Source of the DNA: Maridesulfovibrio zosterae DSM 11974
Lineage (GTDB): Bacteria; Desulfobacterota; Desulfovibrionia; Desulfovibrionales; Desulfovibrionaceae
Assembly: GCF_000425265.1 (NCBI RefSeq)
Contig: NZ_AUDC01000010.1
Coordinates: 682,001 to 746,000, forward strand
Direction: 5' to 3'
Length of the DNA: 64,000 bases
This document shows, piece by piece, positions 9,621-17,638 of the stretch (within the stretch, counting starts at the first letter, position 1; the number at the start of each line of letters is the position of its first letter). The notes under the pieces are model-generated. The model made no database searches. It was not told where the DNA came from and saw only the letters and a program-made list of their open reading frames with translations. Position numbers and translations under genes: made by a program.

Positions 9621-9668
9621 ATGCAAAAAATCCCGTTCAACAGGCTAGTTGAACGGGATTTTTTGCAT
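9621..9668. terminator. Bidirectional intrinsic terminator
   Basis: This is a perfect 21-bp inverted repeat with a 6-nt loop. Its arms include AAAAAATCCCGTTCAAC and the mirrored copy, so a T-tract follows the stem on both strands. It sits between converging genes and should stop transcription from either side. Confidence 0.92.
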
Positions 9669-9681
9669 TGAGTATGTAATC

Positions 9682-10776
9682 TTAAAAGAAATCTTTAACC
9701 ACTTCCACAACTCGTCTGGCATCATCTTCATCCATATGTGGACCGATGGGCAGAGAGAGAACCTCACGGTGTATTGCTTCACTTATGGGCAAAGAGATAC
9801 CTGCCATATTTTTGTATGCTCCTTGCTTGTGAGGAGCTTTAGGGTAATGTATGGATGTCTCAATTTTGTGGTCGGCCAGATGCTTGATAAGTCCGTCACG
9901 GTCCTTGCAACGTACAACAAATAAATGCCAGACAGATTGAGTCTGCTCGATTACAACGGGAAGCACCAGTGGAGTGTCGGCAAGTCCATCAAGATATATT
10001 CTGGCAATAGTTTTGCGGGTCCAGTTCCAGTTATCAAGTTTGTCTAGCTTAACACGTAGAAATGCGGCCTGCATCTCATCAAGTCGGCTGTTGAATCCAA
10101 GTGAATCGTGCTCATATTTAACTGTGGCTCCGTAGTTGGCTATCTTGCGCACGTTTTCAGCTATGGTATCATCCATTGTAGTTACTGCACCACCGTCACC
10201 GAAGGCTCCAAGGTTTTTACCTGGGTAGAAGCTGAAAGCCGCCGCATGTCCGAGTGTGCCGGACATCTTGCCTTTGTACACAGCTCCGTGAGCCTGAGCA
10301 GCATCTGTCAGGACAAACAATGAATGTTTTTCAGCGAACTCCATGATTGGGTCCATATCTGCGGGCTGGCCGTAAAGATGGACCGGAATAATCGCTTTAG
10401 TCTTTGGAGTCAGGGCTGCTTCAAGTTTATCGGGGTCCATTGTGTAAGTGGACTCAACTGGTTCTACCGGGATAATGTTTGCACCGGTCCGAGTTACCGC
10501 AAGCCATGTGGCAATAAAGGTATTTGATGGGACAAGAACATCATCTCCATGACCGACCCCTGCAGCACGTAGTACAAGCTCAAGAGAATCAAGGCCGTTT
10601 CCTGTTCCGATGCAGTGCTTTGCCCCTGTGTATAGTGCAAATTCTTTTTCAAAAGCTTCAACTTCTTTACCATGAATAAACCAGCCTGATTCAAGAACGC
10701 GTTTAGCTGCTGCGTCCATTTTAGGAGCTAGTGTTTGGTAAGTCCAGCCGACATCAAGAAATCTGATTTGCTTCAT
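9682..10776 (-). CDS. DegT/DnrJ/EryC1 sugar aminotransferase (FdtB-like)
   Basis: This 364-residue PLP enzyme aminates keto-sugar nucleotides. The internal aldimine lysine lies in FSFYPGKNLGAFGDGG; other family marks are IGTGNGLDSL near residue 57, VPVHLYGQPADM and FNSRLDEMQAA. It overlaps by 23 bp a FdtA-type ketoisomerase, and that pair makes dTDP-3-amino-3,6-dideoxyhexose (Fuc3N or Qui3N type) for surface glycans. This gene is the transaminase step. The exact sugar is inferred from the neighbour. Confidence 0.88.
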   Translation of the reverse strand: MKQIRFLDVGWTYQTLAPKMDAAAKRVLESGWFIHGKEVEAFEKEFALYTGAKHCIGTGNGLDSLELVLRAAGVGHGDDVLVPSNTFIATWLAVTRTGANIIPVEPVESTYTMDPDKLEAALTPKTKAIIPVHLYGQPADMDPIMEFAEKHSLFVLTDAAQAHGAVYKGKMSGTLGHAAAFSFYPGKNLGAFGDGGAVTTMDDTIAENVRKIANYGATVKYEHDSLGFNSRLDEMQAAFLRVKLDKLDNWNWTRKTIARIYLDGLADTPLVLPVVIEQTQSVWHLFVVRCKDRDGLIKHLADHKIETSIHYPKAPHKQGAYKNMAGISLPISEAIHREVLSLPIGPHMDEDDARRVVEVVKDFF

Positions 10777-11182
10777 TTTCGTTAACCGCCTTCATGAAAT
10801 CTTCATAGGTATAATAGTAGTCAGTCGGATCGTAGTATTCCGAAGCCAGCACCAGACACACGGAACCGGAGGAGAAATTTTCAAGCTCACGCCAAGTCAT
10901 AGTAGGAATATAAAGACCGTAATATGAACGGTTTAAAGAGAATTTTGTTCTGGTCTTTCCATCATCTAAAACTACGTCAAAGCTACCTGATGCGGCAATA
11001 ATATACTGCCTCAAATGTTTATGGGCATGGCCTCCACGGGTCTCTCCGCCGGGAACGTCATATAGATAATACACTCTTTTTATATCAAAAGGAATATGGC
11101 GGCTGTTTTCAATAAAAGTAAGGTTGCCGCGATTGTCGTGTATTTTGGGAAGTTCTATCAAATGCGGTTTATCTTCATGCAT
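10754..11182 (-). CDS. fdtA: FdtA-type dTDP-sugar 3,4-ketoisomerase
   Basis: This 142-residue single cupin domain protein has the WxcM/FdtA signatures DNRGNLTFIE, TRGGHAHKHLRQYI and LVLASEYYDPTDYYYTYEDF. The two His of GHAHKH fit the active site. These enzymes move the keto group of dTDP-4-keto-6-deoxyglucose from C4 to C3. It overlaps both neighbours, so the three genes 9682-11939 are one translationally coupled unit. Confidence 0.85.
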   Translation of the reverse strand: MHEDKPHLIELPKIHDNRGNLTFIENSRHIPFDIKRVYYLYDVPGGETRGGHAHKHLRQYIIAASGSFDVVLDDGKTRTKFSLNRSYYGLYIPTMTWRELENFSSGSVCLVLASEYYDPTDYYYTYEDFMKAVNENEANQIS

Positions 11183-11939
11183 TATTTTTGTCCTTCATTT
11201 CGAGCTCTACCAACCTGATGTATTTTTGAAAGGTGTAGAAAAAGCCATGTACTGCAACAATAAATCCTGCTTTACCGTCGAGGAAACCTGCTTTAATCAC
11301 GTATTGTTTTAAGAATTTACCTATAGCGTGTCCGATAGCAGACCCAAGTGATCCTCGTTTGCCGCGCGAATAAAGATCAAGAGCAGCATCTTGGGTATAT
11401 TCATTAATTTTATCCATGTGCTGGAAGAAATTTTCATATGGATAATGAATGATGTCGCCGTCCAGTTCATCTGCTTTATTGACTGGTCGCAGTTCTTCAT
11501 GAGGTCTGATACCGCCGATAGTAATCCCTCCGTGCCTGAATACACGGAAAAGTTTATCTGGATACCAGCCGCTATGCATAATAAAACGGTCCAGATACCA
11601 TGATCTTCGGGCGCAGTAATATCCATCAAAATCGTTGCTCGGATTCTCAAGCATTTGAATGATGCTCTTTTTTAATTCCGGTGAAATCAACTCGTCCTGA
11701 TCAATAGTAATTACCCACGAAGTTTCGATAAGGGACTGGGCAAATTTATGCTGCTCAATAGCTCCGTTCCATGCATTATAAACAACACGGGCGTTATGTT
11801 TGCGGGCAATATCAAGGGTTGAATCAGTTGAACCCGAATCAATAATCAGAATTTCTGAACAAAAGGAAAGGCTTTCAAGCGCTTCATCAAGCAGCCTTTC
11901 TCCATTATATGTAAGGATCAGCCCTGTAATGCGATTCAT
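11175..11939 (-). CDS. WaaE/KdtX-type family 2 glycosyltransferase
   Basis: The 254-residue protein has a GT-A fold. The N-terminus ITGLILTYNGERLLDEALES, the strand EILIIDSGSTDSTLDIA and the metal motif TIDQDE are those of GT2. The segments CARRSWYLDRFIMHSGWYPD and GGIRPHEELRP are those of WaaE-like LPS-core glucosyltransferases. It is the first gene of the surface sugar unit, 173 bp downstream of fliM on the same strand. Acceptor unknown. Confidence 0.82.
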   Translation of the reverse strand: MNRITGLILTYNGERLLDEALESLSFCSEILIIDSGSTDSTLDIARKHNARVVYNAWNGAIEQHKFAQSLIETSWVITIDQDELISPELKKSIIQMLENPSNDFDGYYCARRSWYLDRFIMHSGWYPDKLFRVFRHGGITIGGIRPHEELRPVNKADELDGDIIHYPYENFFQHMDKINEYTQDAALDLYSRGKRGSLGSAIGHAIGKFLKQYVIKAGFLDGKAGFIVAVHGFFYTFQKYIRLVELEMKDKNNA

Positions 11940-12112
11940 TGGGACCTTTTATTTACAATTCAAATGAAAAATATGCACTAAACCAACCTATTGATTGTAG
12001 GCAGCCCTCAGGCGGGAGTCAAGAGTGTTCCAAATTGTAAGGTAGGCAAAACTTGGAACGCAACCTCGCTGAGTTTTGTTTCTGGAAACATAAGAAAAAG
12101 GGAAAAGGTCGG

Positions 12113-13093
12113 CTATGTCAGTTTAGGTTCAATAGCCTGAGTGATCTGGAAAGCCCGGTTGGCCTTTACCCTGCCTGGAGTCCCATAATACTTAAGGACA
12201 CCACCGACTTCACATTCAAGGGTATCTTCTTCATCTGTATTTAGCAGAAGTAGATCACCCTGTTCGAGATTAAGAAGCTGGCGACCGGTGATTTTAGTTT
12301 TGCCAAGCCGAACAAGCAGTTCGATAGGAGTTTCAAGGAGCCTTTCCTTAAAACGGCTGACCCAGACATGGTCAATCTCAAGTCTCTCAGACTGGAATGA
12401 CGCGTGGAGTTTGGAACGTATCGGCTCAAGTGTGGAGTATGGAAGGCATACAATCAGTGAGCCAATAGCATTTTCAAGCTCAACTTCAAAAGTTATAACG
12501 ACTACGACATCAGAGGGTGGAACAATGGCAGCAAACTGTGGGTTAACTTCAGAACGGACAAGCTCAAGGTGAACTTCATGAACAGGGCGCCATGAATCTT
12601 CAAGGTTGGAAAGGGCAATTTTCACGACTCGATCAACAATGGCCTGCTCAATAGGCGTAAAATCACGTCCTTCTACCTTTGGCTGTGAACCTGAACCACC
12701 AAAAAAACTCTCTACCAGCGCAAAAACAAGTCTGGAGTCAACCACAAGAATTGCATTTCCGCGCAGAGGGTCCATTTTAAAAATTGAAAGAGAGGTAGGA
12801 ACGGGCAGAGAGCGCATGAAATCACCGAATTTGGACATGTCTATGGATATAGGGTTGATATCAACCCTTTTGCGCATGGTGTTTGCCAGATTGTTAGTCG
12901 CCAGACGTGCGAAACGGTCGTTAACAATTTCAAGAACAGGCATACGACCGCGTATAATGCGGTCCTGATTGGCAAGGTCAAAAGAGACAACTCCGGAATC
13001 ATCATCCGGTATATCCTGTTCCGCTTCAACCTCTCCACCGGAAAGGCCTCTTAGCAGAGCATCAACCTCATCCTGCTGAAGAATCTTACTCAT
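12113..13093 (-). CDS. fliM: FliM, flagellar motor switch protein
   Basis: The 326-residue protein has a clear FliM layout: N-terminal CheY-binding peptide KILQQDEVDALLRGL, a middle CheC-like domain with FGDFMRSLP and ALVESFFGGSG, and a C-terminal SpoA domain with LLETPIELLVRLGKTKITG. It forms the C-ring that sets rotation direction. It is not followed by other flagellar genes; it stands alone between the sugar cluster and an M15 peptidase gene. Confidence 0.97.
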   Translation of the reverse strand: MSKILQQDEVDALLRGLSGGEVEAEQDIPDDDSGVVSFDLANQDRIIRGRMPVLEIVNDRFARLATNNLANTMRKRVDINPISIDMSKFGDFMRSLPVPTSLSIFKMDPLRGNAILVVDSRLVFALVESFFGGSGSQPKVEGRDFTPIEQAIVDRVVKIALSNLEDSWRPVHEVHLELVRSEVNPQFAAIVPPSDVVVVITFEVELENAIGSLIVCLPYSTLEPIRSKLHASFQSERLEIDHVWVSRFKERLLETPIELLVRLGKTKITGRQLLNLEQGDLLLLNTDEEDTLECEVGGVLKYYGTPGRVKANRAFQITQAIEPKLT

Positions 13094-13285
13094 TCTTTAT
13101 TCATTCCGTTTTTTTACGTTTTCCCACCTTACCAACAACATCATAGTTATCTATTTTCTACAACAAAGTAAATATTGCCTTTTTATGGGTGCTCATTAGT
13201 AGGTAGCTTTCAGCAATTCATGCTGTAATTATGTGCATTCAATATAAGTATATATCTTATCGCATTTTTTTATAAAAAACTTTAG

Positions 13286-14116
13286 CTATACTTTAATATG
13301 CCATGGCTCAAATCTGACGCCAAGCAGGTTGTTTTCAGGATAGCGTAGTTTTAAGTAGCCAAGTTCGCGTAGTCTTTTGCATGTGTTGCTTTCAGCAAAT
13401 CTGGAACTGAAATTGGCTGCGCCCAGTCCTTTTTCGCCTACATCAAAGTCGCCGACGGCGTGATAAGAATATCCGGGGGGAGCAAGGGATCGTGAAGCCA
13501 ATGAAAGATTACCATTATTTAATGCGGCCTTGGAAAGGAAAAGTATGAATTGTTTCATTACTCCTCGAACTCCGGATGTGAGGTATACTTCGTCGCCCAG
13601 TTCTTTTTTTATAGACAGGTATTTTTTGTATGGCGCACCGCGATACAGATAATTGCCAGTTCGAGGTATTTTAATAAGTTCTTTTCGGGGAATACTTTCG
13701 GTCAGCTTGGTCACAGGTTTTTCCCCCATAAAACCGTATTCTGCAGCATTGTGCTGGAATATTTTATCAAGAAATTCTATTTCATCTTTGGTGAACCTGC
13801 CAATGGATGAGTATTGTCGGGAAAATTTGATGGCATTATCAAAACTCAAAATACAGTAGTTTCCAAAACCTACTGTCCTTTGAATTTTGCGTAATTTTTT
13901 TAAGGTTGTTTTGAGGAGAACAAAATCTTTTTTATCCAGAATAATATCACTTAACTGTGGCTTATCGAAATCGGCCATAATATGCAGATAATCCTTCAAA
14001 TCCTTCTCACTTACATCTCGCTCTTTTCCAGACGCATAAGATAGGCCGGGAAGAGTTGTAAGTATGGAGGCAGCCGTCATGCTGCATAGGCCAGTCAGGA
14101 ATTTTCTTCTATCCAT
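13286..14116 (-). CDS. Exported M15 (VanY/DacB-like) D-Ala-D-Ala carboxypeptidase
   Basis: The 276-residue protein has an N-terminus MDRRKFLTGLCSMTAASI that looks like a Tat signal (RRKFL plus hydrophobic stretch). The C-terminal domain carries M15 metal motifs: SYHAVGDFDVG (His and Asp ligands) and the final FEPWHIKV (third His). The His-to-Asp spacing is one residue shorter than in VanY. It would trim cell-wall peptides in the periplasm. Family call is good; substrate inferred. Confidence 0.75.
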   Translation of the reverse strand: MDRRKFLTGLCSMTAASILTTLPGLSYASGKERDVSEKDLKDYLHIMADFDKPQLSDIILDKKDFVLLKTTLKKLRKIQRTVGFGNYCILSFDNAIKFSRQYSSIGRFTKDEIEFLDKIFQHNAAEYGFMGEKPVTKLTESIPRKELIKIPRTGNYLYRGAPYKKYLSIKKELGDEVYLTSGVRGVMKQFILFLSKAALNNGNLSLASRSLAPPGYSYHAVGDFDVGEKGLGAANFSSRFAESNTCKRLRELGYLKLRYPENNLLGVRFEPWHIKV

Positions 14117-14202
14117 AGATGTATTTTTTTGGGTTAGGGATTATGTGCCAATATTATTATCTTATAATTTTAAATGTGAACAGTAGTGGCAGGCTCCTTT
14201 GT

Positions 14203-14234
14203 TACAAAAAAAGGCCGCCTGAGAAGGCGGCCTT
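14203..14234 (-). terminator. Intrinsic terminator of the MucR-family gene
   Basis: The stem AAGGCCGCCT / AGGCGGCCTT with a 4-nt loop (14211-14234) is followed on the minus strand by a run of T. It lies 24 bp past the regulator stop. Confidence 0.9.
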
Positions 14235-14257
14235 GATAAAGCTATGACAGAAATTTA

Positions 14258-14644
14258 CTATTGACCGCGTTTGGTCCAGAGTTTCATTTCTTTCATTTTT
14301 TTGCGACGCTCACGCTGCAAGGATTTACAGACCAGAGGTGTTTTCTTTTTGAGATTATGTTTCTCGCGGTATTCATCAGGTGTCAGGCCATGGGAAGCAA
14401 GGTGCTTCTTAGTGATAATCTTAAATGATTTTCCGCACTCGCAACATACGATTGTTTTTTCCTTGATGGATTTTTTGGGATCGCATGCAGGTGCCTCCTC
14501 TTGAGCAGGGAGTGCATTTTCGGCGATTGCCTGAATACCGGCGGAAAGTTTGCGTACCATGGAAGTCATTTCTTCTTCGTTCATGGTTCTTACACTTGCC
14601 TGAGCTTTGACTATTTCCAAAGCTTCTTTCAAATAATCTTCCAC
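14258..14644 (-). CDS. MucR/Ros-family zinc-finger transcription regulator
   Basis: The 128-residue protein has a central prokaryotic zinc finger, CCECGKSFKIITKKHLASH, followed by GLTPDEYREKHNL, the diagnostic MucR/Ros stretch. The N-terminal 50 residues are helical and can oligomerise. Such H-NS-like regulators bind AT-rich DNA; the AT-rich 700-bp region upstream could be one of its targets, possibly for self-repression. Confidence 0.92.
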   Translation of the reverse strand: MEDYLKEALEIVKAQASVRTMNEEEMTSMVRKLSAGIQAIAENALPAQEEAPACDPKKSIKEKTIVCCECGKSFKIITKKHLASHGLTPDEYREKHNLKKKTPLVCKSLQRERRKKMKEMKLWTKRGQ

Positions 14645-15345
14645 GTGATATCTCCTTTAGGGAATTATTTCTATACTAACTTATAGTAGGAAGAGATATG
14701 GATAAGGTAGTTTGTTATAGCTGTCAAACACATTAAATATTTTTCAACTTTTTTATCTGTTATTGATATGTACAAACGTAGAAATAATGCTGAAGTTATA
14801 AAGTGTTTTTCAGAATACTTTTCAGTAATGCATTTTTTTGATGTCAGATTGTGCAAAATATGAACTTTTTACACAGAAAATGTATTTAATTTGTACTGAA
14901 AAGTGTTAAGCACTCAATCTAATTAATTTTAATGTAAATACTAGTGCTCAAGTAGTTGCATTGAAAATAATCATATTTGTTTAAATATTTAATCATAATG
15001 CAGGGAGTGAGTGCTTCATGACTGATTTATACCTAATTCAAGGTGTTGAACACCAATAACTCTTTTTTTAATCAATTTTTCTTGTAAAAAATAGTCAAAT
15101 TTTTCTAGTACTTCAAGAATAACAGCTTAATTATGGATAGTATGATAGCGTGCTAGGATAGAGCATATGGTGTTTTATAAAAAGGGCTTTAACGCCGTTT
15201 GCGGTGTTAAGTTTCCGCGTGTATAAATTCGTTTCATGATTTTGGTGTTTTTCAGGGCGATATTTGTTTATTATTATCGTAAGGCAAGGTTTATAAATGA
15301 TGCATATAATTTATTTTCAGATCTTTTCTATATAGAGCAATACAC
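14645..15345. other. 701-bp AT-rich intergenic region with small inverted repeats
   Basis: No convincing gene is seen. It holds a 13-bp palindrome GGTGTTGAACACC (15042-15054); a 9-bp inverted pair AAGCACTCA (14908-14916) and TGAGTGCTT (15008-15016); and a 9-bp hairpin around TTAACGCCG / CGGTGTTAA (about 15189-15210) with no T-run. It separates a MucR-family gene from a small lipoprotein gene and may hold promoters and regulator sites. Confidence 0.5.
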
Positions 15346-15630
15346 ATGAGATATATTTTTTCAGTTTTGTGTGTTATATTTATAACCTGTTTTTTATCAG
15401 GATGTATCTGGGGAACAGTTGCAGTTGTGAGTGTTGCAGTTGTCAGTGCCAATGTTGATGAGTATCAGGAATCATCAAAGGTAAGAAATTCAACAGAAGC
15501 CCTTGATGAACATCTTGCTCATGAGAAAAAAGTTGATGAAGCAATGAAGTGTAAGAATGAAGACCAGTTAGAGCCTATTAATTCTGATGAAGTGATTGAG
15601 ACTTATGGTGGGAAGATTCTTACGGATTAA
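15346..15630 (+). CDS. Small lipoprotein, function unknown
   Basis: The 94-residue protein has a type II signal peptide MRYIFSVLCVIFITCFLSGC (lipobox LSGC), followed by a short hydrophobic stretch (VAVVSVAVVSAN) and a charged tail. No family recognised. It stands alone, 125 bp before the receiver/GGDEF gene. Signal peptide and length argue that it is real. Confidence 0.6.
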   Translation: MRYIFSVLCVIFITCFLSGCIWGTVAVVSVAVVSANVDEYQESSKVRNSTEALDEHLAHEKKVDEAMKCKNEDQLEPINSDEVIETYGGKILTD

Positions 15631-15730
15631 GTTTAGATTAAAAACTTTTGAATCGTAGGTTTGTCTTATCTATTTTGACTAGATATAAAGATTCTTCGAA
15701 AGAATATTATCCGATATTTAACATTTATCG

Positions 15731-15742
15731 TATCAGCTGATA
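15731..15742. promoter_or_regulatory. 12-bp perfect palindrome at ribosome-binding site
   Basis: TATCAGCTGATA overlaps the leader just before AAGGAGG of the 15756 gene. It could be an operator or a translational element. No matching copy was noticed elsewhere. Confidence 0.35.
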
Positions 15743-15755
15743 TAAGGAGGGCAAT

Positions 15756-17012
15756 ATGTCCGGAGATACAGTTAAAAATACCGTACTTGTAGTTGAGAAC
15801 AGTAATACTCAGGCCAGAATTATTACTGAGCATATTGAGTCTGTCACGCCATTTGATTCTGTTGTTGTCAACTCTATGGATGAGCTTGAAGAAAAGTTTG
15901 CTGATGACGATAATGATTTCTTTATTGCAGTACTGAATTTAAATATCAAAGGAGCCCCGGATGGTGAAGCCGTAGATTATGTGCTTGCCCGCAAAATTCC
16001 TTGTATCGTTTTAACTTCAACTTTTGACGAAAATATCCGTAACAGGTTTATTGAAAAGAATGTTTTAGATTATTTTAATAAATCAAGCCATGTTGACCTT
16101 GATGAAATGGTTGATTTAATACGGCGTATTTATTCAAACCATGAGGTTAAAGTCGTTGTAGCTGAAGATAGTTCAACTGCCCGCAATATTATGCGTAATC
16201 TTCTGGAGCGTCTTAATTTTACGGTTCTGACTGGCAAAGACGGGGCAGAGGCTCTTGAACTTATTAAAGATAATCCAGATGTTAAGATGCTTCTCACTGA
16301 CTATGAAATGCCTAACCTTGATGGCTTTGAACTGGTTGGAGAAGTCCGCAAAATGTTCAGCCGTGATCAGTTGGCAATTCTTGGAGTTTCATCGCATAAC
16401 GCCGGAGCCATCACTGCAAAATTTTTGAAGCGCGGAGCTAACGATTTTCTTAAAAAGCCTTTTGAAGTGGAAGAATTTTCGTGGCGTGTCACAAATAACC
16501 TTAATGAACTTGAACGTATCAGGTCAATTAAGGATGCATACAGCCGTGATCCGTTGACCGGGGTTGCCAATCTTTCCAGTTTTATTGAGCAAGGCCGCGA
16601 TCTTTTTAAGGAAATGATCCGTCAGGGTAAGAAACCAGTTCTGGCCGCTTTCAATGTTGATGATGTTTTTCAAATCAACGAACAATATGGCTGGAATGCC
16701 GGGTTTGCAAGTATCAAGAAAGCTGCATCCTTACTGGATCAACATTCCATCGGTTGGGATCTGGTTGGCCGTTCAGATTATGGTTTTTTTATACTCTCAG
16801 ACGATAGTGATATTTTGAAGAAAGATCTTGCTGCCGTCAAAGCTGCGCTTGCAAGTGCACAGATTGTCAGCGGTTCAGATCGATTTATGGTTTCGGCATC
16901 ATTTACCGTAAGTAAAGACTCTGGAAGCAGCTTTGACTCAGCTTTATCTAAGGTCACTGGATCACTTCATATTAACCAGAGTAAGGGGATTAATTCCGGG
17001 GGCTTTGTGTAG
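15756..17012 (+). CDS. Double-receiver protein with degenerate GGDEF domain
   Basis: The 418-residue protein starts after a strong AAGGAGG. Receiver 1 (about 8-125) lacks the usual Asp: the strand reads AVLNLNI. Receiver 2 (about 130-250) is complete, with AEDSSTARNIMRNLL, LLTDYEMPNLDG and FLKKPF. The C-terminal domain has the diguanylate-cyclase start SRDPLTGVANLSSF, but the active site is GRSDYGFF instead of GG(D/E)EF, so c-di-GMP synthesis is unlikely. It may act as a c-di-GMP or protein-binding output. Confidence 0.85.
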   Translation: MSGDTVKNTVLVVENSNTQARIITEHIESVTPFDSVVVNSMDELEEKFADDDNDFFIAVLNLNIKGAPDGEAVDYVLARKIPCIVLTSTFDENIRNRFIEKNVLDYFNKSSHVDLDEMVDLIRRIYSNHEVKVVVAEDSSTARNIMRNLLERLNFTVLTGKDGAEALELIKDNPDVKMLLTDYEMPNLDGFELVGEVRKMFSRDQLAILGVSSHNAGAITAKFLKRGANDFLKKPFEVEEFSWRVTNNLNELERIRSIKDAYSRDPLTGVANLSSFIEQGRDLFKEMIRQGKKPVLAAFNVDDVFQINEQYGWNAGFASIKKAASLLDQHSIGWDLVGRSDYGFFILSDDSDILKKDLAAVKAALASAQIVSGSDRFMVSASFTVSKDSGSSFDSALSKVTGSLHINQSKGINSGGFV

Positions 17013-17059
17013 GTTGAATTTTGTAAAAATTTCTGGAGGGGGAACTGAACTGTTCCCCA

Positions 17060-17539
17060 CTACATATCAACAATTGTTATGTTTTTATTCTTTAAGTGCG
17101 GCTGTGTAGAATAGTAATTAATGATTTTTGCACCTCTATCAATCTTAGTTACAATTTCGCTGACGAGTTTTTTACGGGAGCAAGTTGTTACGGGAGGGGT
17201 AAAAACCATGCCGTTCGTACAATGAAGTGTGATGTCAAATTCGAGCTTTGAATTATTTTTGTCTTTTGAGTGCTGGTCTTGAATGGTGTCAGCAACTGTC
17301 AGGACAGCTTTTTTAACCACTTTTCTGTGCTGCTTAAACGATTTGTTAAGCTTTCTGATTTCATTGTCACTGAAATTGAGACTGTCAGCAGAAAGGCCTT
17401 TATAAAAGTTGAATTCGCCAATGAGATTAGGCCGTGCTGGTTTGCCTAAATCAGCAGCATAAAAGACACCTGTCCCAAACAGAGCAAAAAAAGCAAGTCC
17501 GACGATAAGTAAAATAATATTTTTACTACTTTTATTCAA
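17060..17539 (-). CDS. Membrane-anchored protein of unknown function
   Basis: The 159-residue protein has one N-terminal transmembrane helix (NIILLIVGLAFFALFGTGVF) and a 125-residue periplasmic remainder rich in Lys with two Cys (HCTNGM, TCSRKK). No family recognised. It converges on the receiver/GGDEF gene; a small hairpin (GGGGAAC/GTTCCCC at 17038-17058) lies between. A real gene is likely from its hydrophobic anchor and uninterrupted frame. Confidence 0.5.
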   Translation of the reverse strand: MNKSSKNIILLIVGLAFFALFGTGVFYAADLGKPARPNLIGEFNFYKGLSADSLNFSDNEIRKLNKSFKQHRKVVKKAVLTVADTIQDQHSKDKNNSKLEFDITLHCTNGMVFTPPVTTCSRKKLVSEIVTKIDRGAKIINYYSTQPHLKNKNITIVDM

Positions 17540-17638
17540 ATGTACACCATCTCAAATTATAGGAATATAGTGGTTTAGAAATAGAGGTGTACTTATAATC
17601 TGAATAGTTGGTTTGTTCAAGTATAATATATTATAAAT

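Noticed and set aside
9682-9924. Plus-strand open frames opposite the sugar aminotransferase
   Set aside because: Shadow frames of the real minus-strand gene; no start context.
14645-15345. Possible small RNA or attC-like hairpin near 15189-15210
   Set aside because: Hairpin has no T-run, no promoter I trust, and no integrase nearby.
17038-17058. Hairpin between converging genes as terminator
   Set aside because: Stem is short and no T-run follows on either strand; not listed as a terminator.
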